Assembly: GCA_017450325.1 (NCBI GenBank)
Contig: JAFSVB010000080.1
Span: forward strand, 1-49,406
DNA: 49,406 bases
Direction of reading: 5' to 3'
DNA from: Bacilli bacterium
GTDB taxonomy: Bacteria; Bacillota_I; Bacilli_A; RFN20; CAG-826
Shown: positions 41,828 to 49,406 of the stretch, piece after piece
How positions within the stretch are numbered: position 1 is the stretch's first letter
Layout of the letters: each line of letters opens with the position of its first letter
Position numbers and translations under genes: made by a program
The notes under the pieces: model-generated
Seen by the model: the letters and a program-made list of their open reading frames with translations, nothing else
The model's database searches: none
Told to the model about the DNA's origin: nothing

Positions 41828-41836
41828 ATTGTACCA
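41828..41836 (-). promoter_or_regulatory. Extended -10 promoter of the GH2 operon
   Basis: TGGTACAAT on the minus strand; a weak -35 (TCCTCA) lies 17 bp upstream. The start site is predicted at or beside the ATG at 41821. Confidence 0.45.
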
Positions 41837-41920
41837 GCCAAAGCGAAAAATGAGGATTTTCTTGTAAGAAAATATGGTCACTGTCTAGGGAACAAACTAA
41901 GATAGACCCGAGGCAAGAAC

Positions 41921-42628
41921 ATGGCTTCCCTTATCACGGCAATCGGCATAACCAAGCGATATGGACGCGGAAGCGCCGCGGTCACCGCCCTCGATGACGT
42001 CTCTTTCTCCGTGGAAAAAGGGACGGTCACCATCATCCTCGGCCCCTCGGGCGCGGGAAAGACAACCTTGCTCAATATCCTCGGCGCCATGGACGTCGCG
42101 ACCTCCGGCATCCTTGCGGTCGACGGAGATAACGTTCTCGCCTATAGCGCGAAGCAGCGGTCCGCTTACCGGAGGAACAAGGTTTCCTTTGTGTTCCAAA
42201 CATATAACCTACTCGCAAACTTGTCCGCTCGCGAAAATGTCGTTTTGGCTACGGAAATGAGGCGAGGGGAATGCCGCGACATTGATAAAACCATCGAGGA
42301 CGTGGGTTTAAAACATCGTTTTTCCAACTATCCTTCCCAGCTATCAGGCGGCGAGCAGCAGCGCGTCTCCATCGCGCGGGCCTTGGCTAAGAACGCAGAC
42401 ATCCTCTTGTGTGATGAGCCTACCGGCGCCCTAGACAGCGAGACGGGCAAAATGGTACTCGCCTTGCTTTGTCGTGCCGCTAGAGACGAGGACAAGGCCG
42501 TCATCATCGTCACCCACAATTCCGCCCTTGAGCAAGTTGGCGACCACCTGATCAGGCTTAAAAACGGCAAGATCGTATCCGACCAGAAGGTCGATTGCCC
42601 GAAATCCATCGAGGAGATTGACTGGTGA
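41921..42628 (+). CDS. ABC transporter ATP-binding protein (LolD/MacB type)
   Basis: 235 aa. Walker A is LGPSGAGKTTLLNIL, the Q-loop is FVFQTYNLLANLSARENV, the signature motif is LSGGEQQRVSIARAL and Walker B is ILLCDEPTGALDSETG, with the H-loop VTHNSA. The sequence type (PTGALDS) and an FtsX-type partner place it with MacB/LolD/BceA exporters that move peptides or lipids out of the membrane. GAGG precedes the ATG. It overlaps its permease by 4 nt (GTGA). Confidence 0.95.
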   Translation: MASLITAIGITKRYGRGSAAVTALDDVSFSVEKGTVTIILGPSGAGKTTLLNILGAMDVATSGILAVDGDNVLAYSAKQRSAYRRNKVSFVFQTYNLLANLSARENVVLATEMRRGECRDIDKTIEDVGLKHRFSNYPSQLSGGEQQRVSIARALAKNADILLCDEPTGALDSETGKMVLALLCRAARDEDKAVIIVTHNSALEQVGDHLIRLKNGKIVSDQKVDCPKSIEEIDW

Positions 42629-44463
42629 AGACATCGTTTGGCAAATCCATCGTCCGAACCTACCTCGTCAACAAGGGGCGCTTTTTGGCGAACTTCCTCA
42701 CGGTCTTGCTCTCGGTAGCCATCACCGCTGGATTAAGCGCCCTCCCAGAAGGGTTTTCCGCTTCGTTTTTAAAGAACTACGAAAACGCCATAACGCCAGA
42801 CATCATCCTGAAGTCCAAGATGAAGACCGGCTTTGGCAACGAAGATATCGAAATCATAAAAAGCCATGAAAAAATTGAGCTTTTGCAGGAATTTTTCGTT
42901 GTTGACGCAAAAGAAGAAGACGGAACCTATAATCGTTTCTACGTCTATGACTTCGCCAGCGCCTCCATCGCTAAGCCCGTCATCACCATAGGAGAGTATC
43001 CTGCCAACCGTGGCGAGGCCATCTTCTTAACCCCTAGCCGCAAGATGGCTAAGCACCAACTCGGGGAACAATTAACGTTCACCCACGGCAACCCGTTCCT
43101 CCCTTCTTCGTTAACGCTACTAGGAGAGGCCCAATCTCCGTTATACAACTCTCAATCGAGGGAGCGCGCCGAACTAGAGGACCAAGACAACGTTCAGTAT
43201 GTGGACTCCATTTTCTTCCTCGACCGCTCCACCATGCCTCGATTCTCCCAGTCCATGTTCACGGACATCTACGTCCGCCTGAATATCCCGCACGATTATT
43301 ACACCAAGGGTTATCAGCAACGCGTAAACGCCATCAAAGAGGAGCTTATCGCCACATTAGGGAGCTCCCGCGTCGCAGCATTGACGCTTGAGGAAAACAC
43401 CAGTTACGCCCTATTCAAGAACTATAACGATAAAATCACGCTCATTGGGTACATCTTCCCGTTCTTCTTCCTCGTCCTATGCGCACTGATCAACCACCTC
43501 GGCATAACGCGTCTTATCAAAGACGAACGCGCCGCGATTGCCGTATATGCCTCCTCGGGCGTGCCAAAGCATAAGGTCGTCTTCAAATACAGCTTTTTCA
43601 TTACCCTCGCGGTGCTTGCGGGTGGGATTATCGGCTATCTTTTAGGGGCTCCATTGTTACCGTTCGCGGTCTACCCTGCTTATACGTCCGTTTTCCGAAT
43701 GAACGGCTGTCCCGTCACGTTTGCCGCCCCGATCGGCTTGGTAACCATCTTCGTTTTAACGGCGATCGCCCTTGGGCTAGCCGTCTTCTCGTCCTTATCC
43801 TATTTAAAAGAGGAGCCGAGCGATCTGCTCCATGACAAGGCGCCCGTCGTTGGCAAAAGAATATGGATGGAGCGCATTCCTTTCTTGTGGAGACCGATTC
43901 CGTTCTCCTTCAAATCCACGTTCCGAAACATCTTCCGCCAGAAGAAGAACTTCGTCCTTACGACATTCGCCGTCATCGGCTCAACGCTCATCTTACTCGC
44001 GGGCTTCGCCCTCTTAAACGTCTCCAACGCGCTTACCGACCACGAGCTCTATGCCGATGTCGCTTCCTCCATGGGCCTCATATCGACGGTCTTGGTGCTT
44101 TTCGCCCTAGGGATGGCTTTCCCCACGATTTATTCCCTCGCCAGCATGAACATTGCGGACCGCAAGAGGGAGCTAGCGACTTTGAAGGTGCTTGGATATA
44201 CGGATTGGCAATGCATGGGATATACCTTCCGCGAAATCATCGTCATCACGATCTTTGCCACCCTCATCGGCGTCCCCATTTCCGCATTCATTGTCGACTT
44301 CGTCTTGCGCTACCTTGAGTTTGGTTCATTGCAGGACGTGCAATGGTGGTCCTACGTCGTTACGGCAGCCTTAGAAATCGGCCTTTCCGTCGGCATTAAC
44401 TTCCTTCTCTACCCGCGTATCATTGCGATCGACATCAACGATTCGCTTAAATCCATCGAATAA
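42625..44463 (+). CDS. FtsX-type ABC permease
   Basis: 612 aa, starting with GTG at 42625 within the ATPase stop. One N-terminal helix (LANFLTVLLSVAITAGLSAL) is followed by a ~220-residue extracytoplasmic domain. Three helices follow (~270-390), a cytoplasmic linker, then a second set of four (FVLTTFAVIGSTLILLAGFA onward). The FtsX core motif appears in the second set: MNIADRKRELATLKVLGYTD. This is the MacB-like eight-helix double form. Substrate unknown; no two-component system is adjacent, so a bacitracin-type resistance module is not supported. Confidence 0.9.
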   Translation: MKTSFGKSIVRTYLVNKGRFLANFLTVLLSVAITAGLSALPEGFSASFLKNYENAITPDIILKSKMKTGFGNEDIEIIKSHEKIELLQEFFVVDAKEEDGTYNRFYVYDFASASIAKPVITIGEYPANRGEAIFLTPSRKMAKHQLGEQLTFTHGNPFLPSSLTLLGEAQSPLYNSQSRERAELEDQDNVQYVDSIFFLDRSTMPRFSQSMFTDIYVRLNIPHDYYTKGYQQRVNAIKEELIATLGSSRVAALTLEENTSYALFKNYNDKITLIGYIFPFFFLVLCALINHLGITRLIKDERAAIAVYASSGVPKHKVVFKYSFFITLAVLAGGIIGYLLGAPLLPFAVYPAYTSVFRMNGCPVTFAAPIGLVTIFVLTAIALGLAVFSSLSYLKEEPSDLLHDKAPVVGKRIWMERIPFLWRPIPFSFKSTFRNIFRQKKNFVLTTFAVIGSTLILLAGFALLNVSNALTDHELYADVASSMGLISTVLVLFALGMAFPTIYSLASMNIADRKRELATLKVLGYTDWQCMGYTFREIIVITIFATLIGVPISAFIVDFVLRYLEFGSLQDVQWWSYVVTAALEIGLSVGINFLLYPRIIAIDINDSLKSIE

Positions 44464-44472
44464 GGAGTCCCT

Positions 44473-45660
44473 ATGGAAATCAAAGACATTCAAAAAGAGG
44501 TCGCCCGTCTTGGCGGCGACGCATGGATCATCGTCGACTATGAGAACAAGAACCCCGCTTTGGTGAAGATGCTCGGGGAGCGCATGCTCACGCGCAAGAT
44601 CTTCCTCGTCCTCCCATCAGAAGGGAAGCCCTATCTCATCACCCACAGCATCGACACGGTCTACCTAAGCGACCCTTCCGTTATCGAGCGCTTTGACCTT
44701 CGCGTTTATAAGACCTGGGAAGAAATGCTCGCGCTTGAGCGAGAGAGCTTTTCCTCTTACAAAAAAGTCTTCATGGACGTGTCCGAAAACGGTCTTTTGC
44801 CCCGCGTTAGCCTCGCGGATTATGGTTCTGTTTCGTTTATTGAATCTCTTGGCATCGAAATTCTTTCCAGCGCGGACTTGCTCCAATTCCAAACGGCAGT
44901 CATGAACGAAAAATCCCTGCAATCTCAAATAAAAGCCTGCAAAACCGCCCTAAAAATCAAAGATGAGGCCTTTAAGGAGATCGCTCGGCGCATCCGCGAA
45001 TCCGGCGTAACATCGGAACTAGAAATCCAGCAATTCATCGCCAGGCGCTTTGATGAAGAGGGAATGGTTTATGACGAGGCGCCCCTTGTGGCGATTGGCA
45101 AGAACGCGTCAAACCCGCACTACACCCCAACGGAAGAGTCTTACTCCCCGATTAAGGAAGGCGACTTGGTTTTGATTGATATGTGGGCCAAATACAAGGA
45201 GCCCGGATCCGTCTACGCAGACATCACTTGGATGGGCTACGTCGGCACCAAAGTCCCCGAAGAATACCAAAAGCGCTTCGCCATCATTCGTAACGCCCGC
45301 GACGCAGCCATCGAACTCCTTAAGCGCGAGCTCCCTCTACGTAACGTGCATGCCTACGAAGCGGATGATGCCGCGCGAAAAGTCATCGAAGAGGCGGGCT
45401 TTGGGGAATGGTTCCTCCACCGTTTGGGGCATAGCATCTATGATGACGATTCTCCGCATGGCCCTGGCGCGAACCTCGATAACTACGAATCACACGATAC
45501 CCGCTTGCTCTTAGACGGGACGTCCTTTTCGGACGAACCTGGCATTTATACACCAGAATATGGCATGCGCACCGAAACAGACCTCCATATCCAAGGCAAG
45601 GAGTTGCTTGTCGTCGGCGGATTGCAAACGGAAGTTTTGCCTATCCTCGCGCTCTATTAG
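44473..45660 (+). CDS. M24-family metallopeptidase (Xaa-Pro aminopeptidase-like)
   Basis: 395 aa with AAGGAG 6 nt before the ATG. The N-terminal creatinase-like domain (~1-165) is followed by the pita-bread fold with the five metal ligands visible: Asp in LVLIDMWAKYK and VYADITWMGY, His in HRLGHSIYDD, Glu in SDEPGIYTPEYG and Glu in RTETDLHI. It cleaves N-terminal residues, often next to proline, in the cytosol. It lies 10 nt after the permease gene. Its stop overlaps the convergent csoR stop within TTAG (45657-45660). Confidence 0.92.
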   Translation: MEIKDIQKEVARLGGDAWIIVDYENKNPALVKMLGERMLTRKIFLVLPSEGKPYLITHSIDTVYLSDPSVIERFDLRVYKTWEEMLALERESFSSYKKVFMDVSENGLLPRVSLADYGSVSFIESLGIEILSSADLLQFQTAVMNEKSLQSQIKACKTALKIKDEAFKEIARRIRESGVTSELEIQQFIARRFDEEGMVYDEAPLVAIGKNASNPHYTPTEESYSPIKEGDLVLIDMWAKYKEPGSVYADITWMGYVGTKVPEEYQKRFAIIRNARDAAIELLKRELPLRNVHAYEADDAARKVIEEAGFGEWFLHRLGHSIYDDDSPHGPGANLDNYESHDTRLLLDGTSFSDEPGIYTPEYGMRTETDLHIQGKELLVVGGLQTEVLPILALY

Positions 45661-45920
45661 TCCATCAAGCGCAGCAATAACGCCTGTATTTCCGCGATTT
45701 TCTCGTTGGCATCAGCCTCGGTTTTCGCGTTCTTCACGCAATGCTCAAGGTGCGCAGATAAAACGATCGCGTTGATGCGTTTTAGGAGGGCCGTCGTCGC
45801 AAGGAGCTGGTTGGAGACATCGATGCAATAGGCGTCTTCCTCCACCATCTTGAGCAAGCCATCGATTTGTCCGCGCGCGATCTTCAGTTGGCGGGATACT
45901 TTATCGTGATCGGCTTTCAT
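45657..45920 (-). CDS. csoR: Copper-sensing repressor CsoR
   Basis: 87 aa. The Cu(I)-binding triad Cys-x-His-x3-Cys is present: Cys in DAYCIDVSNQ, then His and Cys in VLSAHLEHCVKNA. An all-helical tetrameric repressor that releases DNA on binding copper. It is the last gene of copA-copZ-csoR, sharing one base with the copZ stop (TAATG). Its operator is at the copA start. Confidence 0.95.
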   Translation of the reverse strand: MKADHDKVSRQLKIARGQIDGLLKMVEEDAYCIDVSNQLLATTALLKRINAIVLSAHLEHCVKNAKTEADANEKIAEIQALLLRLMD

Positions 45921-46138
45921 TAAGCGACCTCGATTAGCTTATAGCCGGCATCCGCGATGGCCTTTTCGTAGGCTTCGCGGGCGATTAAGTCGTCGACTTT
46001 CACGGTCGCCGTCTTCTTAGCAAGGTCGACCTTGGCGCTTTTCACGCCCGGCAATTTGCTAAGGGCCTCCTCAACATGGGCGGCGCAATGCGCACACATC
46101 ATGCCTTCGACCGTTAGGGTTTGTTTCTTTCCGAACAT
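45920..46138 (-). CDS. copZ: Copper chaperone CopZ
   Basis: 72 aa with a single HMA domain: LTVEGMMCAHCAAHVEEAL contains the CxxC copper site. It carries Cu(I) to CopA or CsoR. AAGGAG precedes the ATG, only 2 nt after the copA stop. Confidence 0.95.
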   Translation of the reverse strand: MFGKKQTLTVEGMMCAHCAAHVEEALSKLPGVKSAKVDLAKKTATVKVDDLIAREAYEKAIADAGYKLIEVA

Positions 46139-46140
46139 AG

Positions 46141-48465
46141 TTATTCTCCTTCTTCTGTCCTTATTTTTAATAAACGGAGGCGGAGGGCGTTGAGCACGAC
46201 CGTCACCGAAGAAAACGACATGGCGAGCGACCCGATCATCGGCGTCAAGACAAGGTGGGCTTGCGAGCCCGTAAACCAGTTGGGGGCGACCGAGACGCCA
46301 TAGAACGCGCCGGCGGCAAGCGGAATCAGCAGAATATTATAGAAGAACGCCCACGCGAGGTTCTGCCGTACGTTGTCGACGACTTTAGTGCTGAGCTCGA
46401 ATGCCCCAACGGTATCCAAAGGGTTGCTGCGCGCCAAGATGATATCGCTCGAGTCCAAAGCGATTTCCGTGCCTGCCCCGATCGCAATGCCGACATCCGC
46501 GCGTGAGAGGGCTGGGGCATCGTTGATGCCATCGCCTACGAAGGCAACTTTGTGCCCTTGCTTTTGATAACGCTCCACCACCGCGTCTTTTTCGTTGGGC
46601 AAGACCTCTGCCACGACGTCATCGATGCCGAGCTCTTTGGCAATCGCACGGGCGGTTCTTTGGTTATCGCCGGTTAAAATTGCGACTTTTTTACCGCGCT
46701 TTTGCAGCATTTTTACAGTTTTTGCAGCGGTTTTTTTGATTTCGTCGCCGATTGCAAAGACGCCGACGAGCTTCTTGTCTTTGGCCACGAATAAGACCGT
46801 ATTCCCGTTTTCGCTGAGGCGGAGGAAATCCTCTTCAGCGGCAGCGATGTCGATGTGGAAGTCATTCATGAGGGCGTTGTTGCCGATGATGAGGTTCGCA
46901 TTGAATACGCCCTTGCCCGGAACATTTTGAAAGCCCTCGGCGCGCTCGCTCGTAATCCCTTTGCCCGATGCGAAGCGGACGACCGCCTTCGAAAGCGGGT
47001 GTTCTGAACAAGCCTCAAGCGCAGCGCATTCCTTAAGAAGCGCATCTTCATCGCCGACATAGGCCTTCCATTCCTTGACCGTCATCTCGCCTTTGGTGAG
47101 CGTGCCCGTCTTATCAAAGAGGACAACATCGACCTCGCGGCAGCGCTCAAACGCCTCCGCCGACTTAATGAGGATACCGTTTTCCGCGCCTTTGCCCGTC
47201 CCGACCATAATGGCCACAGGCGTGGCAAGCCCTAAGGCGCAGGGGCAGGAAATCACCATCACAGAGACGGCGAGTTGCAGGCTTAGACTAACGTCTGGAC
47301 GCGATGTCCCAGCAACCCCAACACCCGAGAGAATCATCCAGATAACGAAGGTTAAGAGGCTAATGCCGAGGACGACAGGCACGAATATCGAGGAGATTTT
47401 ATCCGCTAAGCGCGCGATAGGAGCCTTGGATTCGCTCGCTTCCTGAACGAGCTCCACGATTTTGGAGATGGTCGTGTCTTTGCCTACGCTTTCGACTACA
47501 AAAACAAACGATCCTTCTTTGTTGATCGTGCCCGCGATGACTTTGTCTCCTTCTTTTTTATATACAGGCAAGGACTCGCCGGAAATCGCCGATTGATCGA
47601 TGTTGCCATATCCGGAGATGACCGTGCCATCGACGGGAACGGACATGCCCGGCTTTACGAGGACTTTTTCTCCCTCTTGCACCTCCTCTGTCGGCACTTC
47701 AACTTCTGTTTCGTCACGAAGAACGATGGTCGTGTCTGGGGTAAGCGCCATCAAGGAGGCGATGGAAGCGGTCGTTTTGTTCGTGGCCTTGGCCTCAAAA
47801 TACTTACCCATGGAAATAAAGACGGGAATCATGGCGGCAGATTCGAAATAGATGTTCATCGAATGCATCATCACCGCTTCTTTATCGTTAGAAGCGAAAG
47901 CCAGGATGAGACGAATAAAGACGTAAATGCCATAAACAATCGAAATAGAGGAGCCTAAAGCGACAAGCGTATCCATGTTCGGATGGCCCTTTAAAAGAGA
48001 ACGGAAGCCCGAGGAATAGTGATGGAAATTGAGGACGACAATCGGAACGAGGAAAAGAATCTGCGCCGTTACGTTTAAAAGAGATATCAGCATCATGTAT
48101 TCGCTGTTGTCGATCGCATCCATGATCGGCGGGATCATCGGGCCCATGGAAAAGACCATCAAGCCGAGCAATAAACCTAGGGAAATGAGGAGCTTGTTCC
48201 TTGTTTTCTTAAGGGCCTCTTGCCGTCTTTGCTGAATCTTCCGGATGGACTCGTTCACGTAAACGGAGCAACCATAGCCCGCGCTGGAAACGGCGTGGAT
48301 AATCTCCTCGTCGCCCGTTTTTTCGTCATCGAATTCGACGACCATGTTCTTCCCAAGCAAAGATACGTTCACTTCTTCAACGCCGTCGATGTTCTTGACC
48401 GCGCGTTGGACGTTGGCTTGGCATGCGGCGCACATCATGCCGCTCACTTCGTATTTCTTTTTCAT
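46141..48465 (-). CDS. copA: Copper-exporting P1B-type ATPase
   Basis: 774 aa from the ATG at 48465; an in-frame ATG at 48471 adds two residues. One N-terminal HMA domain (SGMMCAACQANVQRAV) is followed by eight helices. The transport site is SCPCALGLATPVA, with YN in FFYNILLIPLAAG and MSFSS in SLAMSFSSVTVVL: the Cu(I) (P1B-1) set. Catalytic motifs are LFDKTGTLTKG, the nucleotide-binding HP in CSEHPLSKA, ILTGDNQRTA and FVGDGINDAPAL. The start at 48465 is favoured because GGGGG, part of the CsoR operator, lies 7 nt upstream. Confidence 0.96.
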   Translation of the reverse strand: MKKKYEVSGMMCAACQANVQRAVKNIDGVEEVNVSLLGKNMVVEFDDEKTGDEEIIHAVSSAGYGCSVYVNESIRKIQQRRQEALKKTRNKLLISLGLLLGLMVFSMGPMIPPIMDAIDNSEYMMLISLLNVTAQILFLVPIVVLNFHHYSSGFRSLLKGHPNMDTLVALGSSISIVYGIYVFIRLILAFASNDKEAVMMHSMNIYFESAAMIPVFISMGKYFEAKATNKTTASIASLMALTPDTTIVLRDETEVEVPTEEVQEGEKVLVKPGMSVPVDGTVISGYGNIDQSAISGESLPVYKKEGDKVIAGTINKEGSFVFVVESVGKDTTISKIVELVQEASESKAPIARLADKISSIFVPVVLGISLLTFVIWMILSGVGVAGTSRPDVSLSLQLAVSVMVISCPCALGLATPVAIMVGTGKGAENGILIKSAEAFERCREVDVVLFDKTGTLTKGEMTVKEWKAYVGDEDALLKECAALEACSEHPLSKAVVRFASGKGITSERAEGFQNVPGKGVFNANLIIGNNALMNDFHIDIAAAEEDFLRLSENGNTVLFVAKDKKLVGVFAIGDEIKKTAAKTVKMLQKRGKKVAILTGDNQRTARAIAKELGIDDVVAEVLPNEKDAVVERYQKQGHKVAFVGDGINDAPALSRADVGIAIGAGTEIALDSSDIILARSNPLDTVGAFELSTKVVDNVRQNLAWAFFYNILLIPLAAGAFYGVSVAPNWFTGSQAHLVLTPMIGSLAMSFSSVTVVLNALRLRLLKIRTEEGE

Positions 48466-48469
48466 CTGC

Positions 48470-48486
48470 ATACCCCCGGGGGGTAT
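48470..48486. promoter_or_regulatory. CsoR operator at the copA start
   Basis: ATACCCCCGGGGGGTAT, a near-perfect G/C palindrome with TAT/ATA ends, the known CsoR box form. It sits just upstream of the start codon and downstream of the likely -10 (TATAGA, minus strand, near 48491-48486). Repressor binding would block initiation. Confidence 0.85.
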
Positions 48487-48536
48487 CTATATCTTAACGG
48501 TTGCGCGCTTCAGTTCAAACATTTTGCTCCCAAGAG

Positions 48537-48579
48537 GAAAAGGGCCACGACGGCCTTTGAGGCTGCCATGACCCTTTTC
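48537..48579 (-). terminator. Terminator-like hairpin after hsp20
   Basis: CCCTTTTC and GAAAAGGG form an 8-bp stem (48572-48579 with 48537-48544) with inner GGC/GCC pairing. The T-run is part of the 3' arm. It lies between hsp20 and copA. Confidence 0.5.
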
Positions 48580-48597
48580 GGGGAGGAAAGAAACTGC

Positions 48598-49005
48598 TTA
48601 TTGGATCGCGATGCGCGTAGGCTTCGCTTCTTCGGGCTGGACTTTGGGGGCGACGACGCTCAGGATGCCATCTTTGTAAGAGGCGGTGATGGCCTTCTCG
48701 TCGACTTCGCCAAGGTAGTACTGGCGGGATACCTCGCCATAGAACCTCTCGCGGCGGAGGAGCTTGAATTCGTCTTCCTCCTTCTCCTCGGACTTAACGC
48801 CGACGGTCAGATAACCATCTTTGAAGTCGAGGGAGATGTTTTCCTTCGTAAACCCAGGCATCTCGATGTCGAGACGGTAGGCTTTTTCGGATTCGTAGAC
48901 GTTCGTCTTCATGTTGAGGCGGCCATAGTTATTGCCTTCTTTGCCAAAGAAAGCATCGAAGAACGGGTCGAGATAAGAGTTGGTATTGCAATTGGTGTAG
49001 ATCAT
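48598..49005 (-). CDS. Small heat-shock protein, Hsp20 family
   Basis: 135 aa. An ATP-independent holdase chaperone. The alpha-crystallin domain spans ~30-125: VYESEKAYRLDIEMPGFTKENI, DGYLTVGVKSEEK, then the late signature YKDGILSVVAPK (GxLxxxxPK). It ends with RIAIQ; the short C-terminal IxI anchors oligomers. AGGAGA precedes the ATG. Two CIRCE-like sites around a strong promoter indicate HrcA control. Confidence 0.95.
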   Translation of the reverse strand: MIYTNCNTNSYLDPFFDAFFGKEGNNYGRLNMKTNVYESEKAYRLDIEMPGFTKENISLDFKDGYLTVGVKSEEKEEDEFKLLRRERFYGEVSRQYYLGEVDEKAITASYKDGILSVVAPKVQPEEAKPTRIAIQ

Positions 49006-49032
49006 AGTAAGTCTCCTTTTCGCTTTCGCGTT

Positions 49033-49059
49033 TTAGCACTCTCGTTTCCTAAGTGCTAA
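49033..49059. promoter_or_regulatory. CIRCE element 1 (HrcA operator), downstream of the hsp20 promoter
   Basis: TTAGCACTC-N9-AAGTGCTAA, one mismatch from the perfect CIRCE palindrome. It lies over the expected transcription start. Confidence 0.9.
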
Positions 49060-49063
49060 CCAT

Positions 49064-49091
49064 ACTATAAACCCATTTTTAGCAGTGTCAA
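49064..49091 (-). promoter_or_regulatory. Promoter of hsp20
   Basis: Minus strand TTGACA (49091-49086), 16-bp spacer, TATAGT (49069-49064). It is flanked by the two CIRCE elements. Confidence 0.85.
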
Positions 49092-49105
49092 TAGCCGAGT
49101 GCTAA
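49079..49105. promoter_or_regulatory. CIRCE element 2, overlapping the hsp20 -35 box
   Basis: TTAGCAGTG-N9-GAGTGCTAA: one arm is perfect and the other has two mismatches. It covers the -35 of the hsp20 promoter. Confidence 0.75.
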
Positions 49106-49109
49106 AAAT

Positions 49110-49406
49110 CTTTCATTTATTTTTCCGGCGCCTTTTTGCGCGCGTACATATACAAATATCTTTTCTTTTACGCGGGTTTTGCCACGAAATTCTTTAAAAT
49201 CCTGATATGAGACGACCTGTGTCAAGAGGGAATTTTGCGTCTTCCATTGTTTAAGGTTCTTTCTTGTGGAATCGGCTCTTCGATGGCGGCTGGTTCGGAT
49301 TGGGGTGACCGGCATTTGACCACTCTGATATTCGGGAGTTCGGCTTTCGCCTTATCCATAGGTCAATGGTCCGCCTTGGCCCCCATCCTCTAGTATCTGG
49401 GATCGC
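49110..49406. other. Right-end stretch with no recognised gene
   Basis: About 300 bases with no domain I can name. Minus-strand readings of 45 aa (ATG at 49359, stop 49222) and 75 aa (49315-49088) overlap in different frames. Neither has a Shine-Dalgarno or a family motif. The 75-aa reading runs through the CIRCE element, which argues against it. Confidence 0.4.

Noticed and set aside
49088-49315. 75-aa minus-strand frame at the right edge
   Set aside because: It reads through a CIRCE element and the hsp20 promoter upstream region; no Shine-Dalgarno or recognisable motif. I considered a transposase fragment but could not support it.
1-49406. CRISPR arrays, complete insertion sequences, rRNA genes, riboswitches
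   Set aside because: No regularly spaced repeats, transposase motifs, rRNA segments or riboswitch cores were recognised by eye. The palindromes found are single sites.

Overview
The window looks like a chromosomal segment of an uncultured member of the Bacillota (class Bacilli, plausibly a gut or rumen lineage). The gene neighbourhoods are Bacilli-like: comFA-comFC, secA-prfB-uvrB, prfA-prmC-sua5, dnaX-ybaB-recR-tmk-holB-yaaT-rsmI, an RluA/YfhO block and copA-copZ-csoR. Regulatory sites are also Bacillota-type: CIRCE elements, a CsoR operator and sigma-A promoters. UGA is a normal stop, because prfB is present with its UGA autoregulatory frameshift site and several genes end in TGA. The code is therefore standard and the organism is not a Mycoplasma-like UGA=Trp lineage. 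The backbone is fairly G+C rich; the left ~3.2 kb is visibly richer in A+T.

Left accessory region (1-3200): an N-terminally truncated rhuM remnant runs off the edge. Next to it is a two-gene unit, a DUF3990 (ADP-ribosyltransferase-like) protein overlapping a protein with an HTH and a canonical Nudix box, under a promoter with a perfect inverted repeat. An orphan four-helix membrane protein follows. The region ends at a tRNA-Ala(CGC) whose 3' end faces it. Then come an umuC-like Y-family polymerase with a YolD-like partner, a 53-aa orphan with its own promoter and operator-like palindrome, and an M29 aminopeptidase.

Central core (6.9-30.6 kb): two paralogous membrane proteins with charged tails flank phoH; then folD, secG and a small membrane protein. 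The minus-strand secA-prfB-yitT-uvrB-HAD operon and comFA-comFC follow. prfA-prmC-(sua5::rpiB fusion) diverges from the plus-strand dnaX to rsmI operon. SecA carries a second, diverged copy of its C-terminal helical scaffold.

Right part (30.6-49.4 kb): a tightly overlapped minus-strand operon runs patatin, RluA-type pseudouridine synthase, double DUF1538 membrane protein, two P-II-like proteins, YfhO. A GH2 glycosidase-HAD phosphatase-esterase operon follows, then an ABC exporter with FtsX-type permease and an M24 peptidase. A copper operon (copA-copZ-csoR) and a HrcA-type regulated hsp20 close the window. The last ~300 bases hold nothing I recognise.

A recurrent feature is that several operon-leading genes have a -10-like hexamer only 5-8 nt before the start codon and no Shine-Dalgarno. 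This suggests leaderless mRNAs alongside ordinary SD-led genes.
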